The notes under the pieces: model-generated
What the model saw: only the letters and a program-made list of their open reading frames with translations
The model's database searches: none
What the model was told of the DNA's origin: nothing
Program-made: the position numbers and the translations under genes
Assembly (NCBI RefSeq): GCF_004027225.2
Contig: NC_044289.2
Location: 1,612,001 to 1,676,000 of the forward strand
DNA length: 64,000 nt
Direction: 5' to 3'
From: Strigops habroptila
Lineage: Eukaryota; Chordata; Aves; Psittaciformes; Psittacidae
Shown here: positions 35,201 through 48,376 of the stretch, one piece after another
Layout: every line of letters begins with the position of its first letter
How positions within the stretch are numbered: the stretch's first letter is position 1

Positions 35201-38200
35201 GAGACCTTTGCAGTTAGTTCTCTTTTAATATCTGATGATAGAGATGGAGTCCTGCCATGAGGAGGGATGAGTAGAAGGGGGACAGTGTTCAAATAAGAAT
35301 TGCATCATGGGTTTGCTGGAGTGTTATTACAAAGTTCTAGTGATGTTTTCCATCATCTCAAGGCCTTTTTGTCCACTAGAATAACATACTCTGGGGGAAA
35401 AAAAGACGACTTGACCAGACAGCTTGTAAAAACTCCATTTGCTTTGCCCGGGGGAAGTGGCCTTTGTTCATAGCTGTTGCTTAAATCTCAATAGCTTCAC
35501 TTGAGGATGGCTGTGGCAGTAGTTCGGTTTAGACAATTAACTCACACTGCTGCTGCTGTGCTTTGAAAGTGCCGGTGCCCAGCATGGAGCCTCAGGGCTG
35601 GACACACTGAGCTTAGCTCAGGGCTTGGGGAGTGTCTGAGGTGCAGCTCTCGGTGGGCTGGGGCAGCGCAGGCTCAGCTCTGGGAGCGCAGCGGGAAGGG
35701 GAGGGTGGGTGCTTGTGCAGGCTCAGCAGGCACAGCCCCATGGACACAAACAGCCCGTGTCTCCACCTGAAGTACCTGAATCCTTTTGTAAGTTTGAAGG
35801 TGGTAACTTCGGAAGTTGGGGTGATTGCTGGGTAAAGAGGGACACATCAGCCCAGTGGGAAACTGGTTTATTGTAAAGCTCCTGTCAGGCTTGGAGCTCA
35901 AAGTTGCTTCCCAGAAAGCTTCTAATGGGCAGATCTTTCTGAATTCCTTATCGGTGTTTTTGGCAGGAGTGTATTTGTTCGTGTTCACAAGTTCACCACA
36001 TGCTTTGTGCAGGGGTGCGCACGTGTGTGTTTTTATCTTACACCTTCCTCAGAGAAGGGGCTTTTAGGGAGTGTTATAAAGACAATACCTTCCTTCTGCA
36101 GCAGAGAGCTGAGCTTCGCAGTGCCCACCAAAGGTGAAGATTTGCTCCTCATCATTCTGCCCAGCACAGACAGATGTGCGTTACAGACAGCTGGATTTCC
36201 ATGGAATTCAGCGCTGAGCACAGTGGTTCTGCCGCTGGCTATATCTTTCCATGGCTGGAGGGAGATTGATTTCTGCCTCAGGAAAGCTTGGGGCGTACTT
36301 GTAGCTTCCTTACACTCAGTCTCTGGAGCTCATCTTTGGCTAGGTCATGGTTGTGTCCATGGGAGACATGCTCCACGGTGAGGGTGTACCAGTGTTCTGG
36401 CTTTGGCTAGCATAAAGGTAATTGTCTTACTACTAGCTGGTGCTGTGGGTTTGGATTTAGTATGGGAATCCTGTTGATAACACGCTTGATGTTTCAGTTG
36501 TTCAGACAGCTACCTAAGTGCCTAGCACGTCTCATCAGCTGCAGTGTGCAGCTGAGACAGTCTCTTACACACTGTGTTTAGCAGATAGTGCAGCTTCATT
36601 GGGGGAGAACCATCCTCAATGAAGACATAGTTCTGATGCTTCAAAATGTCCCTTTTTCTCCCATAATGCCCATTTCCAGTGATTTCTAAAAATAAACCCT
36701 GGTGACTTTTCCTACTTGCTCCTCAGTCTGAAATCTCAGTCACTGATCTGCAGTGTTAGTAGTTGCAGCAAGCCCCTGGGATGCAGGAGTAGAGCATTTT
36801 GCTGTGCAGGGAATAAATGATGGGAGCAAATGAAACACGAGGTCTCATGTTGAATGTAGGTAAGACTCCATGCGGCTTGTCCTGGCTGGAACCCAGTGCA
36901 TGAGCACTGCCTGCCTGGAATGAGCTTTACGGGTGCTGTGTCATTCCTGAAGCGTTGGGCTCACGCCACTGCTCGGTGCATGCTGCATGCCATCAGAAGT
37001 TGTCTTGTTCCCATCCAAATGTCTTGTCAGGCTGCTGCCGGTACAGCTGTGTGGCAGTGTCTGAATGGGATCATTTTAAGATGATTTTTAGACATTGACC
37101 AGAGACTTTTTCATGGTAAAAAGTCAAGAAAATAATGACCAGGAATGGAGCAATCCCGAAGTAGGGATGGCTGTTAAATTCCCCTGGCATTTGTCGCTTA
37201 CTCTGACCTATTGCCTAACGCTGCTTCTGCCACATGAGAACAGGAACTCGTGGAGTGTTTTCCAGAACCTTTTTCCATGTTTTATTCTGCTGCACACCTT
37301 TCCAGTTTGAACAGCGATGCGGGATGTAACATGGAATAGGTGACCTGTGGTTTAAGGCCAGGGCAGTGTACTTGAGTTGAACCTTTTAATGATGGCAGTG
37401 TATCCAGGCTTACATTCCAGGGCTTGAACAAGGGCCAGGCTTGTCAAAACGGCTGCTCCTCTTTCTCTGAGGTGGCAGCTTCTTGTTTTGAAGGGTGGCC
37501 TGGAAAGACCTTTTAGAGGAGAGGGTGAGGGACAAGTGGGCTCTTGGCTTCTGTGGGCTTGTTTTCTTCCTTTGAAGACATGGGAGGTGTCTGCTGCAGA
37601 ATTCTGGGTTAATCCGGAGGTAGAGCTGAGGAACACATAGAGGTGTAACTGGAATGCAGAGATTTCTGGAGTTAGGCTTTCATCTTCGTGGTCTGTAAGC
37701 AGAGTCCAGGAGCAGGAAGTGCAGGCGGTGGCAGGGGACACCCTGTTACGTTGCTGTGAGCCGAGGAGGGCTGTCTGCCTGCAGCCTCTGCAGCGGGTGC
37801 AAGCGCGCGGAGTTCTCTCTGTCCCGAGGGACACCAGTAGCTAAGCTGGCAATTCCTGTTTCTGGTTTGTGCAGTGCTGTTGTGCCGGGCGGCAGCACCG
37901 CCTGTGCCGCTCCTGCTGCGGGCAGGCCACGTGCAGAGAGGCGCGTGGGGAGGGACACTGACACATGGTGCTGTGCCTGGGATTAAGGTCCTTTGTGCTG
38001 TTTGTTGTGATCCCCTCCTAAGGCCGTGTTGTTTAAAGAGGGAACGCGATGGGAGGAGAGGGAGTGCTGTGCTCTTCTCAGAAGTGGGGAAGCAAGAAGA
38101 GCGCGGCAGTGATGTTTTCCAGCACAGTAATGCATGTACAGCTCTGGCTGGGGCTGGGAGTCAGTTCCAGCTTGGACTTCAGCTTGGTTTTTAATTCTCT

Positions 38201-41200
38201 CTGCAGCTGAAGGCTGAGGTCAGTAAAGCGGGCAAGAAGGAAAGGGAAAAGAGAGGCTCTGCAGGTGTGGTGTGTGCTGTAAATGCGGAACTCATCCCAG
38301 GAACTAGAGTGCTGCTTTTTCTGTGGTACTACATTATTTCACAGACTAAGCTGTTGTGTGCTGGGTTTTGCAGGGGGTCAAGTCACTGCCTTTGCACCAG
38401 GGGATCGATGGTTCCCTCGTCTGCGTGCAGGGTTCTGGTATCCAGGTTTTAGAGGTTAGCCTTGCTGAGACTGTCTTCTAACTGTGCTTTGAGCAGTAGG
38501 AAGAGCATGTTATGTCTTCTGCCAGTTTGTAAATGCTAGCAAGTGTGTGAGTAAGGTGAGTTACTGGAGAGATAAAACAGCTGGGATGGGCAGGTTCTAG
38601 TTTTAACTTGCCTACAGAGGTACACTTACTAGTTAGACAAGCATGCTGCATTTTAATGGAGCCTTTTGGGAAGCGGGGAGCAGGAGCTCTTTGGAGATGC
38701 ATATGAGGGAATGATTCATTGCAACACAAGCTGCCTGTGCAAAATGGAGGGATGGAGCAGCTCTGGTGACGTACTCTGAGGTTTGGAGTCTAGAGTTAAT
38801 GGCCACCAGATGGGCAATAAAAGGCTGCTGCTCTTCTTCTGAGGACTGAGCATGTCACTGAGGCTGTTGGTGTGCTGGGGCTGTGGTAATGCTGCGTGTG
38901 CTCACGAAGCCCCTTGTGTGGGTCAGAGGAAGCTTTCCTTGCTGGTGTAGTGATGCTTAACACTTAGGTGTTGGCATTGGTTTTGACTGAAGATGAGGTT
39001 CATTCAGCTTGGTAACAGTTCACTTAGTGGTTGTGAGTGCTTCTTGGCAGTAGAAAGAGTAAAGTGTGTGTTGTTCAGTGCACGAGTGTGAATTGTCAGA
39101 TCCAGAGCCAGTAGGTTCATGTCAACACAAATACAATGCAGGAGATGAGCTCTTAACGACAGTGGCCTTGATTAACTTGTGCAGCGTGGCTCCGTCCTGT
39201 TGGAGGTGTCAGCTTGCTCCATCTCTTTAGGAAGCAGACACTGGCATGGATCAGAGCCAGGCTGTCCGTGCTGTTAACTCTGCTGTTGGCAAGTTGTCTC
39301 ACTGGGGCTGTGTCGGTGTTTGGGTTACTTCGTTTTGCTCCAGTGGATTGGAACATCTCCAGCTGCCCAGGATACCTTTGGACGTGAATGTGGATAACGT
39401 GCATTTTTCAAGAGCCTTTTCCACTTTTGCCTTCTCATCTCCTTCTGTGTTCTTCCTCCTCCAATCCCAGGAAGCCTCTCAGAAGCCAGCATCTTGTCTG
39501 AGTCATAATATCATAGCTGTGTATGTCACCTCATAAGCAAGCTGTCCTTGAAATACCTGTTTTTATGGATAGATACAGTCTCCTCGTTTAAAACCTGCTG
39601 CTCTCTGGAGTTTGGTAGCTGTCATAAAGAGTGTTTTTCTTCCATCATCAAGTAGGCTTATTCAGCATCTCTTGTCTCTAAAGGAAGGTTCTTTCTGGGT
39701 TTTAGGCTGTTCTGATTGTATGCCTGAAAGAGGAATGCACAGCTTGGCGCTTGGTGCTCTATCTTGGCTGCTTCAGCTGCCAGCGGGCGGCCCTGGGCTC
39801 TCCCAGCACCGTGCAGCTTGGTTTGCCCCAGCCCATCGCTGGTCTTGCGGCGGATGGAGGCTACAACTAGGGCCAAGCTGCCTATCGCAGCCACCTGGAA
39901 CCTGGTGTGTGCAGCCAGCAGGCAGCTCACGGCTGATGCTTGCAGCAGAGGCAGCTGGTTCAGAGGGTTTGGAGCTCCCCGGAGCTGGTGTGTGCTTGCG
40001 CTGTGCCCATGGCTCCTCGGTGCTTGGCTGGGCTGGAGGCGGTGCAAACCCCCTGGCCACGTTCCTGAAGCAGCTTCACTAAGTCTTTGTGTCCTGAAGT
40101 TAAAGTGTGTGTTTTTAAGCACATTCCTTTAGAGAATGAAGCTGTGGAACATTGTTTTGTGAAACAAGTCCCCTGTAGCTGTATTTCACAAGAACATGAA
40201 ACAGGGTTCAAAACAGATGTGAGCCTTAATGGCAGGATCAGCTTGTTTTTAATTTAAGTCCGTGTGTTTTTTCTTCCTTTTTGTAAATACTCCACCCAGG
40301 CCCAGGAGCCTTATGCTTGGCCTCCAGTCCAGACTAAGAAACCTCAAATCCCAAAGGGAGCTCCTTAGCAGGTGATTTTTTTTCCTAAGATGAGTTTTAT
40401 AGTGACTTTTTGCGTGTACTAACAGTTCAATCTCAGCAGAGCTCTGCAATGAGTCTTTGACAAGGAGCTCTCTAGGAGAACAGAGTCAAAGCTCTCACTT
40501 TGGTTGGTTTTCCCCAGTTTGTAGCACATGGACTACAAACAACTGCAATGGTGATTGCTACCACAGCCGCTTCAGCCTGGAAAGGTAAGTTCTGCATTAC
40601 TTTTCAGTCCAGATGTGGTACTTAGAAGGGTTTTCTTGGGAACATCCACAAAGTATATGAAGTCTTAAAGCTGAAGGCAAATTTGTGTCATTTCTAGGTT
40701 TCTCACAGGTCTCGTTCCATGCTCTGAAGCTGGTGTCATTTGGTCAACAAGTGTCAGTGACAGTCAGTTCTTCATCCCATAAAACCTCAAATCTGAACAG
40801 TCTCCCTCTCCCTGCCAGGTATCCCAGTGGTATCCCATTAGGCAGTGTGGTCAGTGCTAAGACAGGGCTGTGGTTTCCCAAGTGCTGTGAGCTGAGTGGG
40901 TTTGTTTCCCTGCAGAATGAAATACAGATCAAATGATGTGAAGAGATTGGAACTCCAGAAAGGCATCAGTACAGGAGGAGGTTGTTGGGGATCTTTGTGC
41001 ACCAGGAGCCATGTGAGGATTCCTCCCTGTGCTTGCTCCAATTTTTCCTTGCACTGAATCACAGCGGAGTTACTCTTGTATGTCAGTACAAGCAACTTCT
41101 CATGCTCTCCTTGATGGAACAAGTGCTGCTTGGCATTAACTGCACACTTTTCACTGCAGCAAAGCTGGGTTTTCTGGGAATGTGACACTTGGTATCAGCA

Positions 41201-42189
41201 CTGTCTGTGTGTTACTGTCTGTGGTTATTGCTCTCCCTGAAATTGGCTGTTCCTGCAGCAGGGTGGCTGTTGCACGGTGACGTGCCAGCAGCAGAGGCTC
41301 CAGTCCTTGTCACAGATGGTAGTGCCGGAAAGCATCGTGGTTTATATTTTAATCTGAAGGTAACTGGTGCTTTCAGGTCTCTTGTTGTGGAACCCTGGGT
41401 TGAACTGGTTTCCTGGTGGTAAACCCTCTTGAACAGGGACTAGTGAACTGTCTCTCAGAGATGCAAACAACTGTCCTTAGGAAGCCAGCTCGAACTTAGA
41501 TTGCCCCCAGCAAATCTGGGGTATTTGGTGCACCACTAGACATGAACTGTTACTGTTACAAGCTGTTGCTTAACTTTCAGTTGTATTATACCTCTTTCTC
41601 TGGGAGGATCTTGCTGTGTCCCTGCCGCTTCTTGGTTTTGGGAATGGCGTGTGAAGTATCTTGTGCTATTTGCGGAGTAGGTTATGTATGTTAAGTCTTC
41701 CTGGTGTTATTAGGGCTACTCACCGCGTAGTTTTCTCACTTCCCTTAGTACTGCCGCAGTCATTCATGAGAACTTAAGGCTCTGGTGTTTCAGTATCAGT
41801 GCCTTTGGCAGTGATTGCAGGTGGCAGTTGTGATCACAGGAAAAAGAGGGGGGGTTTTCTCTGCTCTGCTGGGGACTGGAGTGCAGGAAGTGAGATCCTG
41901 GCTGTTATAAACCAGATCTGGGTTCAGAAATCAACTGGTGCACTTCCAAACCTGGGGAATGCTGTCCCTGGAGCGCAGGCGGACCCGGGCCAGTGCGCTC
42001 AGGAGCTGAGGGGTGCTCTGCTCCTGCCTGAGCAGAACGTGCTCTGGGTACCTGGTGTGCTGCCCCTGCCAGGCTGGAAATACCGGGAAGGGGAGGGCAG
42101 GAAGGAGCTGCAGAGCTGCTGCTTGGGGCTCTTTGCATAGGAGCAAACTACTGCCTCAGCTGGAGAGGCTGCAGACTTCAGGCTGCTGT

Positions 42190-42330
42190 TAGTCCATGGA
42201 GAATGCATCATAAATTTTAACAGATGTATTGATATAATTTTGACTCTAATTAAGAATCATCATAACATTAAAAAATGGTCTCAACATGCCCAAAACTGGC
42301 AGCCAGGGAACTTTTATAAATAGCTTTTCC
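42190..42330. other. AT-rich candidate regulatory element in intron 2
   Basis: A strongly AT-rich, non-repetitive stretch has TAATTAAG, GATATAATTTTGAC and ATCATCATAACATT words. It is flanked by ordinary, GC-richer intron. Composition resembles conserved homeodomain-bound elements; conservation has not been tested. Confidence 0.3.
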
Positions 42331-44280
42331 CTGGCCTTGGAGTTGGATCAGGAACAAATCACGAGATTGTAGATAGTCTTCGATGTTCCTCTGGTTTCCT
42401 TTGCCCTTTGCTGTCAAATAATAAGTGGAAAGACGCATTTCTTAATTCTTCCTTTGGAATACTCCTGGAAACAAGTGAGAGAACTTGTTTTTCTCATTTT
42501 GGGTTATATTAAAGAGGACATCCGAGTCTCGAATCCCCGTGTTACTTCTGTAGCGCTCATCGTTTGGGACGTGTTTCTAACCCTCCCACCAACCAAGCTC
42601 TCGTTTCAATAGTGTTAGGTTTGCTGCTGAGGAAGCTTGCGAAGCAGAGGCAGAGCGTGGTGGTGTGCAGCAGCGCTAGAGCAGGACCTTGCCTGGGGGG
42701 ACATCACCAGTGAAGCACAGTGATGGTGAGCTCTGCGTGACTCCACATCTGCAGCGTGCTCCCTTCAGCTCCAGCAGCTCCCGCAGTGACCGGCATGGGG
42801 GAAGCCCTGTGAAAGCTGGAGCAAGCAAGCTGACTTTCCATACCTGGCTTTTCGGGCATGGGTAAGAAAGGATTCCTCTTGAAACTGAGGAACCAGGTCA
42901 CCGGGGCAGTTGGTTCAGTTCAGTTTCCAAGGGCTATGCTGGCTTTCTTTTAATAAACTTCAGATGTGAACCAAACGAAGCAAATGTTTTCCTCCTCTTC
43001 ACAAGTCTCATTCTCAGGGCAGGTGTGAGCTGTGTCTGAAGATGTTGACAGTGCATTCCAGCCAAAGTCAAACCAAACCAGCCACCACCACACACCCAAG
43101 CGACAGAACTCCCCAGACTGATAATACATTGCATGAGCTTTTTAATTGCAAAGGTAGGAGTTGATTCTGCTCAGCAAAGTAGCCACAGTGTGTTACATCC
43201 TGCATTACCAGTGGCATTTTACGGTGAGGTGTGTGTCTGGGTGTGATGCAGCAGCTGCCACTAGTGAGACTTGACCTGGATTTACCAATGGAAACATTAC
43301 AGGTGCAAAACGAGATTAAAATCAGTGACTTCAAGTACCAGTTTGATTGTGCTGATGTGAATTGCAGCCTTGCAGAGGAATTTGGTGCATTCGAGTATTG
43401 CAAGCGTAGCCTTATTGTAAAACTGGCTATTAAAGCTGCTGTGACCTGCACTGCTGTGGTGATGCTTCTTCCTCCATCCTCTGTCCCTTCATTTCAGAAG
43501 CCTCACGAGTCCAGTTGGAAGTGCAGAGATCTCAACTGTCATTAAACATTTACCTTTTACTCACTTTCTGGTGTGTTTTGGCTGTAATCAGGTTTCTTCT
43601 TCTATGCTAATGGTGGTAGTGTCCCCTTAGGGGAGAGGAACTGCATTCCCTCCCTTGTGTTGAGAGTGGGACTAGGGACAAAGCAGACTTTGGTGTTAAG
43701 ATGCTTGCAGACAGCCCTTGGGATTAGCCTGGAGTGGGTGAGAGATCACTGAACTCACCCACAGTGGGCACAGAGGTGAAATGGGGCTGTATCCATCCAG
43801 TGCAGCCCTACACTTGAAAGAAACCATTGTAGATAGGAAAAACAACAACAAAGCGGCTGGAATCTGTGGGAGTTGCTCCTGCAGTGAGGAACCAGCTTGA
43901 TGGGGATAAAAGTATAAGTGCGTGGTGTGCTGAGACAAACCTTTGGCAAGACTTTGGCCATGCTTCCCCATCAGTTCAGCTCAGTAGGCATGGCACTGAG
44001 CAAGCAGGAGGAGAACGCTCTGACTCCAGGGTGTGAAACAGTGGGGCTGCTTGGCAGAGGTGATTTAAAGCTTGTACCAAGCACTTCTCTGTCTTGCAGA
44101 CTCAATTTATACTCTTAATAGTGAGGCTTGTGGAAGCCTTGCGCTGTTCCCAAGGGTGCTGCCTCTTCAAATCTTCCCTCCCTACAGCAGGCAGGAGAGC
44201 AGCACTGGCCAAAGCCACATCATGTAGTCAAGGGATGGTTAATAAGAGGCTTTGAAGCAATGCCATCAGAGCCTCTCTTG

Positions 44281-45280
44281 AGGCTGCTGAGCGCAGCCGG
44301 TACCGCTCCCATGTGCGGGGCTGTGTGTGTGATCCCGGCTGCTGACAGGAGCTGCTCACTGCACAGCAGCGTTCCGATGCGCCTGCCGGGGCTTGAGCCG
44401 CTCCAGGAGCGGTGCTCGGGGGCAGCCCTTGTTCTGGGTCAGGGCCAGGCAGTCGGACACGCCAGCCCCGTGTCCTGGTGCGAGTGCAGGCGCTGGGAGC
44501 TGCGGCATCGCTCCCGCACTGAGGAGGTGTCAGGATTTCACATGGACTTTACAAACCAATTTGTAGTGAATCCGGGAATGCTGGTGATGTGCGTGCACAG
44601 CAGTGGAAGTGTCTGCGTGACACCATGGCAGTGTGTGATTCCTGACAGCACAGCAGTTCTCCTCTCGGCCACCGCAGTGTTCAAACTGAAACTTTTCTTC
44701 TTATGCCCCAAATAATATCAACCTCAATTTTCTTAATATAGCTCAAGTTTCTATTAACCTCTGCAAGAACTAGGAGCTGGAGTTGTGTGCCCCTGTGTTC
44801 TCCTGGTGACCTGTCTGGAAGCCTGCGTGCAGTAAGCGGCTGGTGACTTTGCATTAGAAATCGTGTTTGCACCTTTCGGGTGATGGTACAAAGAGCAGTT
44901 GGAGGTGGCAGAGCCTTCTGCTGGGGGCACTGACTCAGCCTGTGCATGCAGCACAGAACGTGAAGTTCCCGTCTGCAGTGTGCATTTGTCACAGATTGCA
45001 TCAGAAGATGTTCTTTGCTACTGACCCAGGCTGCTGGAGAAGCCCTCCGAGCTGCTCCTGGGCAGCGCTTCGCCAGGCAGCCCCAGGAGCTGGTGCAGCC
45101 CGGCTGCCTGGGACAGGCTCTGTGCCCCCGCTCGGGGCTGCGCTTGGCTCCGACCCTGCAGCTGAGCGTGAGCTGGGGCTCTCCGCGCTGTGGGCAAAGA
45201 GCAAAAGCATCTCTGTGGGATGCTTGGTGGGCGAGCAGCAGCGAGGCTTGCACGTCCCTAGTGAGAGGGGACTGATGAAG
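44281..45280. other. GC-rich patch in intron 2 with overlapping open frames
   Basis: About 1 kb is GC-rich and open in several frames on both strands (195 codons +, 170 codons +, 258 codons -). None gives a recognisable domain, and no CR1 is present. It may simply be a GC-rich isochore fragment; a non-coding transcript is possible but unsupported. Confidence 0.35.
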
Positions 45281-47657
45281 AGCCGTGTGTTGTCCCAAAC
45301 ATCCTGCAGCCCGAATCGCCAGCCAAGAACTCCTTATGGAAAAGGGATCCTGCAAACCAGGAGGATGAGGGTGAAGTGAACCATTTTGCTTTGGATTGTG
45401 TTGAAGTGAGGGATAGGTTATCTTGTGCAGTCCCTGATAGCTCCGGAGTCTAAACATGATAGAAACGATGAGTCTTGCTGTAGGGAATGTTTTGGAGGTG
45501 CAGGGCAGAGAGCAGAGTGACCCTGGACAGGTCTCCTGTCCCTGTTCCCAGTATGGGGTGTGATGGTTTCTGTGCTGAGCCTCGGATCTGTGCTGAAGGT
45601 TGGCTGCCTTCTAGCTCTGCAAATAGGATTAGTCCCCCTTGCATTATGTGTTTGAATGCCCTTAGATTTTACCTCCTTTCATAACTTTAAACCAGTTTGA
45701 CACTCCTGGCTGCTGGATTGGTTTGTAACCAAGTGTCCAGCCCGTCCTGCCTCCTGTGCCGTATGTGAGCTGCCTTTCACATGATGGGGAGGAAACAGGG
45801 GCAGATTTGGGAGAGTCCAAGATCAGATGCTCTAGTGAAAACTGTTTGGTGTTAAAAGAATGTGGACGTAAAAGAAATCCCCAGGGAGCATCCTTGCCTG
45901 CTTGGCTTTATGCAGACTGTTCCTCGTGAATCCTCCAGGGGCTCAGTCCGGTCTGGGTGTGTAGCAGCAAATGGGAAGCCAGATTTAGTTGCAGTGAGCA
46001 TAATGCTTTCGAAACCCAAGAGGTAACGAAGCTCAAGCTGGGGCTGTCCTTTGTTTGCTCTTACATCCAGATCCAAAATGGGAAAGGTGATATCGGATGC
46101 AGGCAGAGTTGGCTTTGGAGAGGGTCACTGCCTGCTGCAGCTGCTCAACTTCCCACTTTTCTACCTGTTCAGACCCTTTCTGGGCTAGTTTGAGGTGGGA
46201 GGAGGAGGAATAAATGCTCACGGAAAGCAAGGCAGTTGTTGCACTGACAACAGCTAGGAGGAAAATGGACATATACCATAGAAACTCGCACATGCTTCCA
46301 GCACAGCTTTGTCCCTAGAGTGTTCTGGAGCTCTCCCGAGTCCCACAGTGCTCACTGGGTGGATTTTCCCTAGATCCTGCTCTTGGCCTCATCCGGCCCT
46401 CTGCTGTGCAGAGAGGTGATGGGCCGTGGCTTTTGAGACTGGAGAAGTGTGTCTTTGGTGTTGCAGCTTCTGTGAAGAGGCACCTGCAGCGCATGACTTG
46501 GTTTGTTCCTGTGGGTGGACACTCATAAAGCAGCAGAAACACCTGCTGAAAGGGAAGGGAAGAGTAACTATGCTAGATACTCAAACGCTGAATGGAGGAG
46601 GCTCTGCAAGTGCTTCTACTTGTAAGAGTGTAGCCTTGTAAGAATCAGTATCACTGGGGACGAGAACTGGGTTTCTCTTGCCTTGTTTCCTCAGGAGATG
46701 CCTCTGTCTCCCTCTTCCCCAGCCAGCACAGCAGTGTTTGAGCTGCACACCGGTGCTGGGCATGTCCCTGAAGTTTAACTGGCTCTTCTGCTTGTTAATG
46801 GAAACATACTGATGGGCTTCAGTCTGACTCTGATTTCTACAATTACAGGAGAATGTTTTACAGCTGGGGAATCCCTGGAAACACATGTTTCTGCTCACAG
46901 TGAACTTTTGTTTTTGAATGCAAATAATGGATTGAAACTTCATTGTTGCCTCTCGGTTGGGAGCCCTTTGGCATGTGTAAGAAGCAGCTATTAACTTTGC
47001 CTGTCTGTACTGATCAAACGTTCTCATGCTTTATAAGGCTGCCTCAGTCTTGTCCTTTTGTAATAGCATCTCCTGCAATTCTGCTTGCAGTGGTTTATGC
47101 ATTTCTTCACAGCAGCCAAGATCTGCTGCGGGGTGTGTGTGTGAAGTGCCACCTCTCAGAAGAGGCCATAGGAAAGGCACTGGCAGGTCATACACTCGCT
47201 GCTGCTTACACCATGAGCTGCTCTTACAGTGTAGCAATTTAAGACCAGCAGCCCTTGGTGCCACAGAGCTGCTGTCTTAATGACTGCAGCATTAATCACC
47301 CACAGGGTGTTGGGTGCTTCCCCAGCAGGTGACAAACTGAGGTGCACAGAAAATGAGCAGTTCATCCAGTGCGGCTCCAAACATGTGCACCAAGGAGCAT
47401 CTCTCTTTCTCAATAGGCTCCTGCAGCACCTCTTGCTACCTACCCACCTCCTGCTTGTTGGTTTAGATTGATGAAATGCCAGCCGTGACATTTGCTTCAG
47501 GTTAACTGCATGTCCTAGAGGCTTCAGTCACAGAAGACTGGGGTGATCAGTCTGGGTTTCTGGCCTCCTTAACCTATCCGTGATAAGCTTCTATAGTTTG
47601 AGGTCGTTAGGAGCTATTCTGCTATTTTAGAGGACAGAGAATGGCTGGAAGTGATTC

Positions 47658-47686
47658 TGTCTATCTATCTATGTATCTATCTATCA
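47658..47686. repeat. CTAT tetranucleotide microsatellite
   Basis: A run of CTAT units with one ATGT interruption, about 29 bp, lies in intron 2. It is likely to be length-polymorphic. Confidence 0.9.
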
Positions 47687-48207
47687 TTTCCCTTATTCAT
47701 CACCAAGTTATCCCACAGGTTTCTTCCTTTCCTTCCATTCAACAGCAAGGAATACAGGGCCTTCAAATGACAGGATTAATGGAGAATGCAGTAACTGAGG
47801 GGTCTGTCTTGTTCTGAAGCCAAGTTTCCCAGAACAGCCCTTTTAAGGAAAAGACACAGTGGCTGTGTGTCCCTGGAGTAGCTTTTGCCTCAGCTCAAGT
47901 GTGAAGGGTGGCTGTAAGGTCGTTGGGTTTACTGTTCTATCAAAGCCTCACTGTTGTCAAGCTTTGGCAGAATTGGCACATGTGGTGTGGTCAAACCCTG
48001 ACTCAGCCCAGGGGAGTTTGGTCTCGGAGTAACTATAGCCTGGAAAATAGGTTGACTCAGATCTGCTCAGCGATGACGTATTCTTCGTTTGAACCCTTAC
48101 AAAGGAAGGAGACACTCTGGAGTCTTAATTTCAGCAGTAAAGTCCCTGCCTTAGCCGGGATGAGCTGTTTGGGTGTTCTGTGCTTTTCCAGGCTCCTTCC
48201 TCATGAA

Positions 48208-48376
48208 GGGTTGTGGCTGCCCCATCCCTGGCAGTGTTCAAGGCCAGGTTGGACACAGGGGCTTGGAGCAACCTGCTCTAGTGGAAGGTGTCCCTGCCCG
48301 TGGCACGGGGTTGGAACTGGATGAGCTTTAAGGTCCCTCCTGCACAAACCAAGCTGGATTCTATGATTCTATGAAG
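48208..48376 (+). repeat. CR1 LINE fragment, 3' end with ATTCTATG repeats
   Basis: Begins GGTTGTGGCTGCCCCATCCC and runs through GTTCAAGGCCAGGTTGGACA and the CTAGTGGAAGG block. It ends with two perfect ATTCTATG units at 48358-48373, the hallmark of avian CR1. Sense to TOP1. It is the first CR1 after the 19.8-kb CR1-free part of intron 2. Confidence 0.96.

Noticed and set aside
39612..40082. 156-codon frame overlapped by a 154-codon antisense frame in intron 2
   Set aside because: Low-complexity Ser/Gly/Ala/Leu composition typical of GC-rich non-coding DNA; no known domain.
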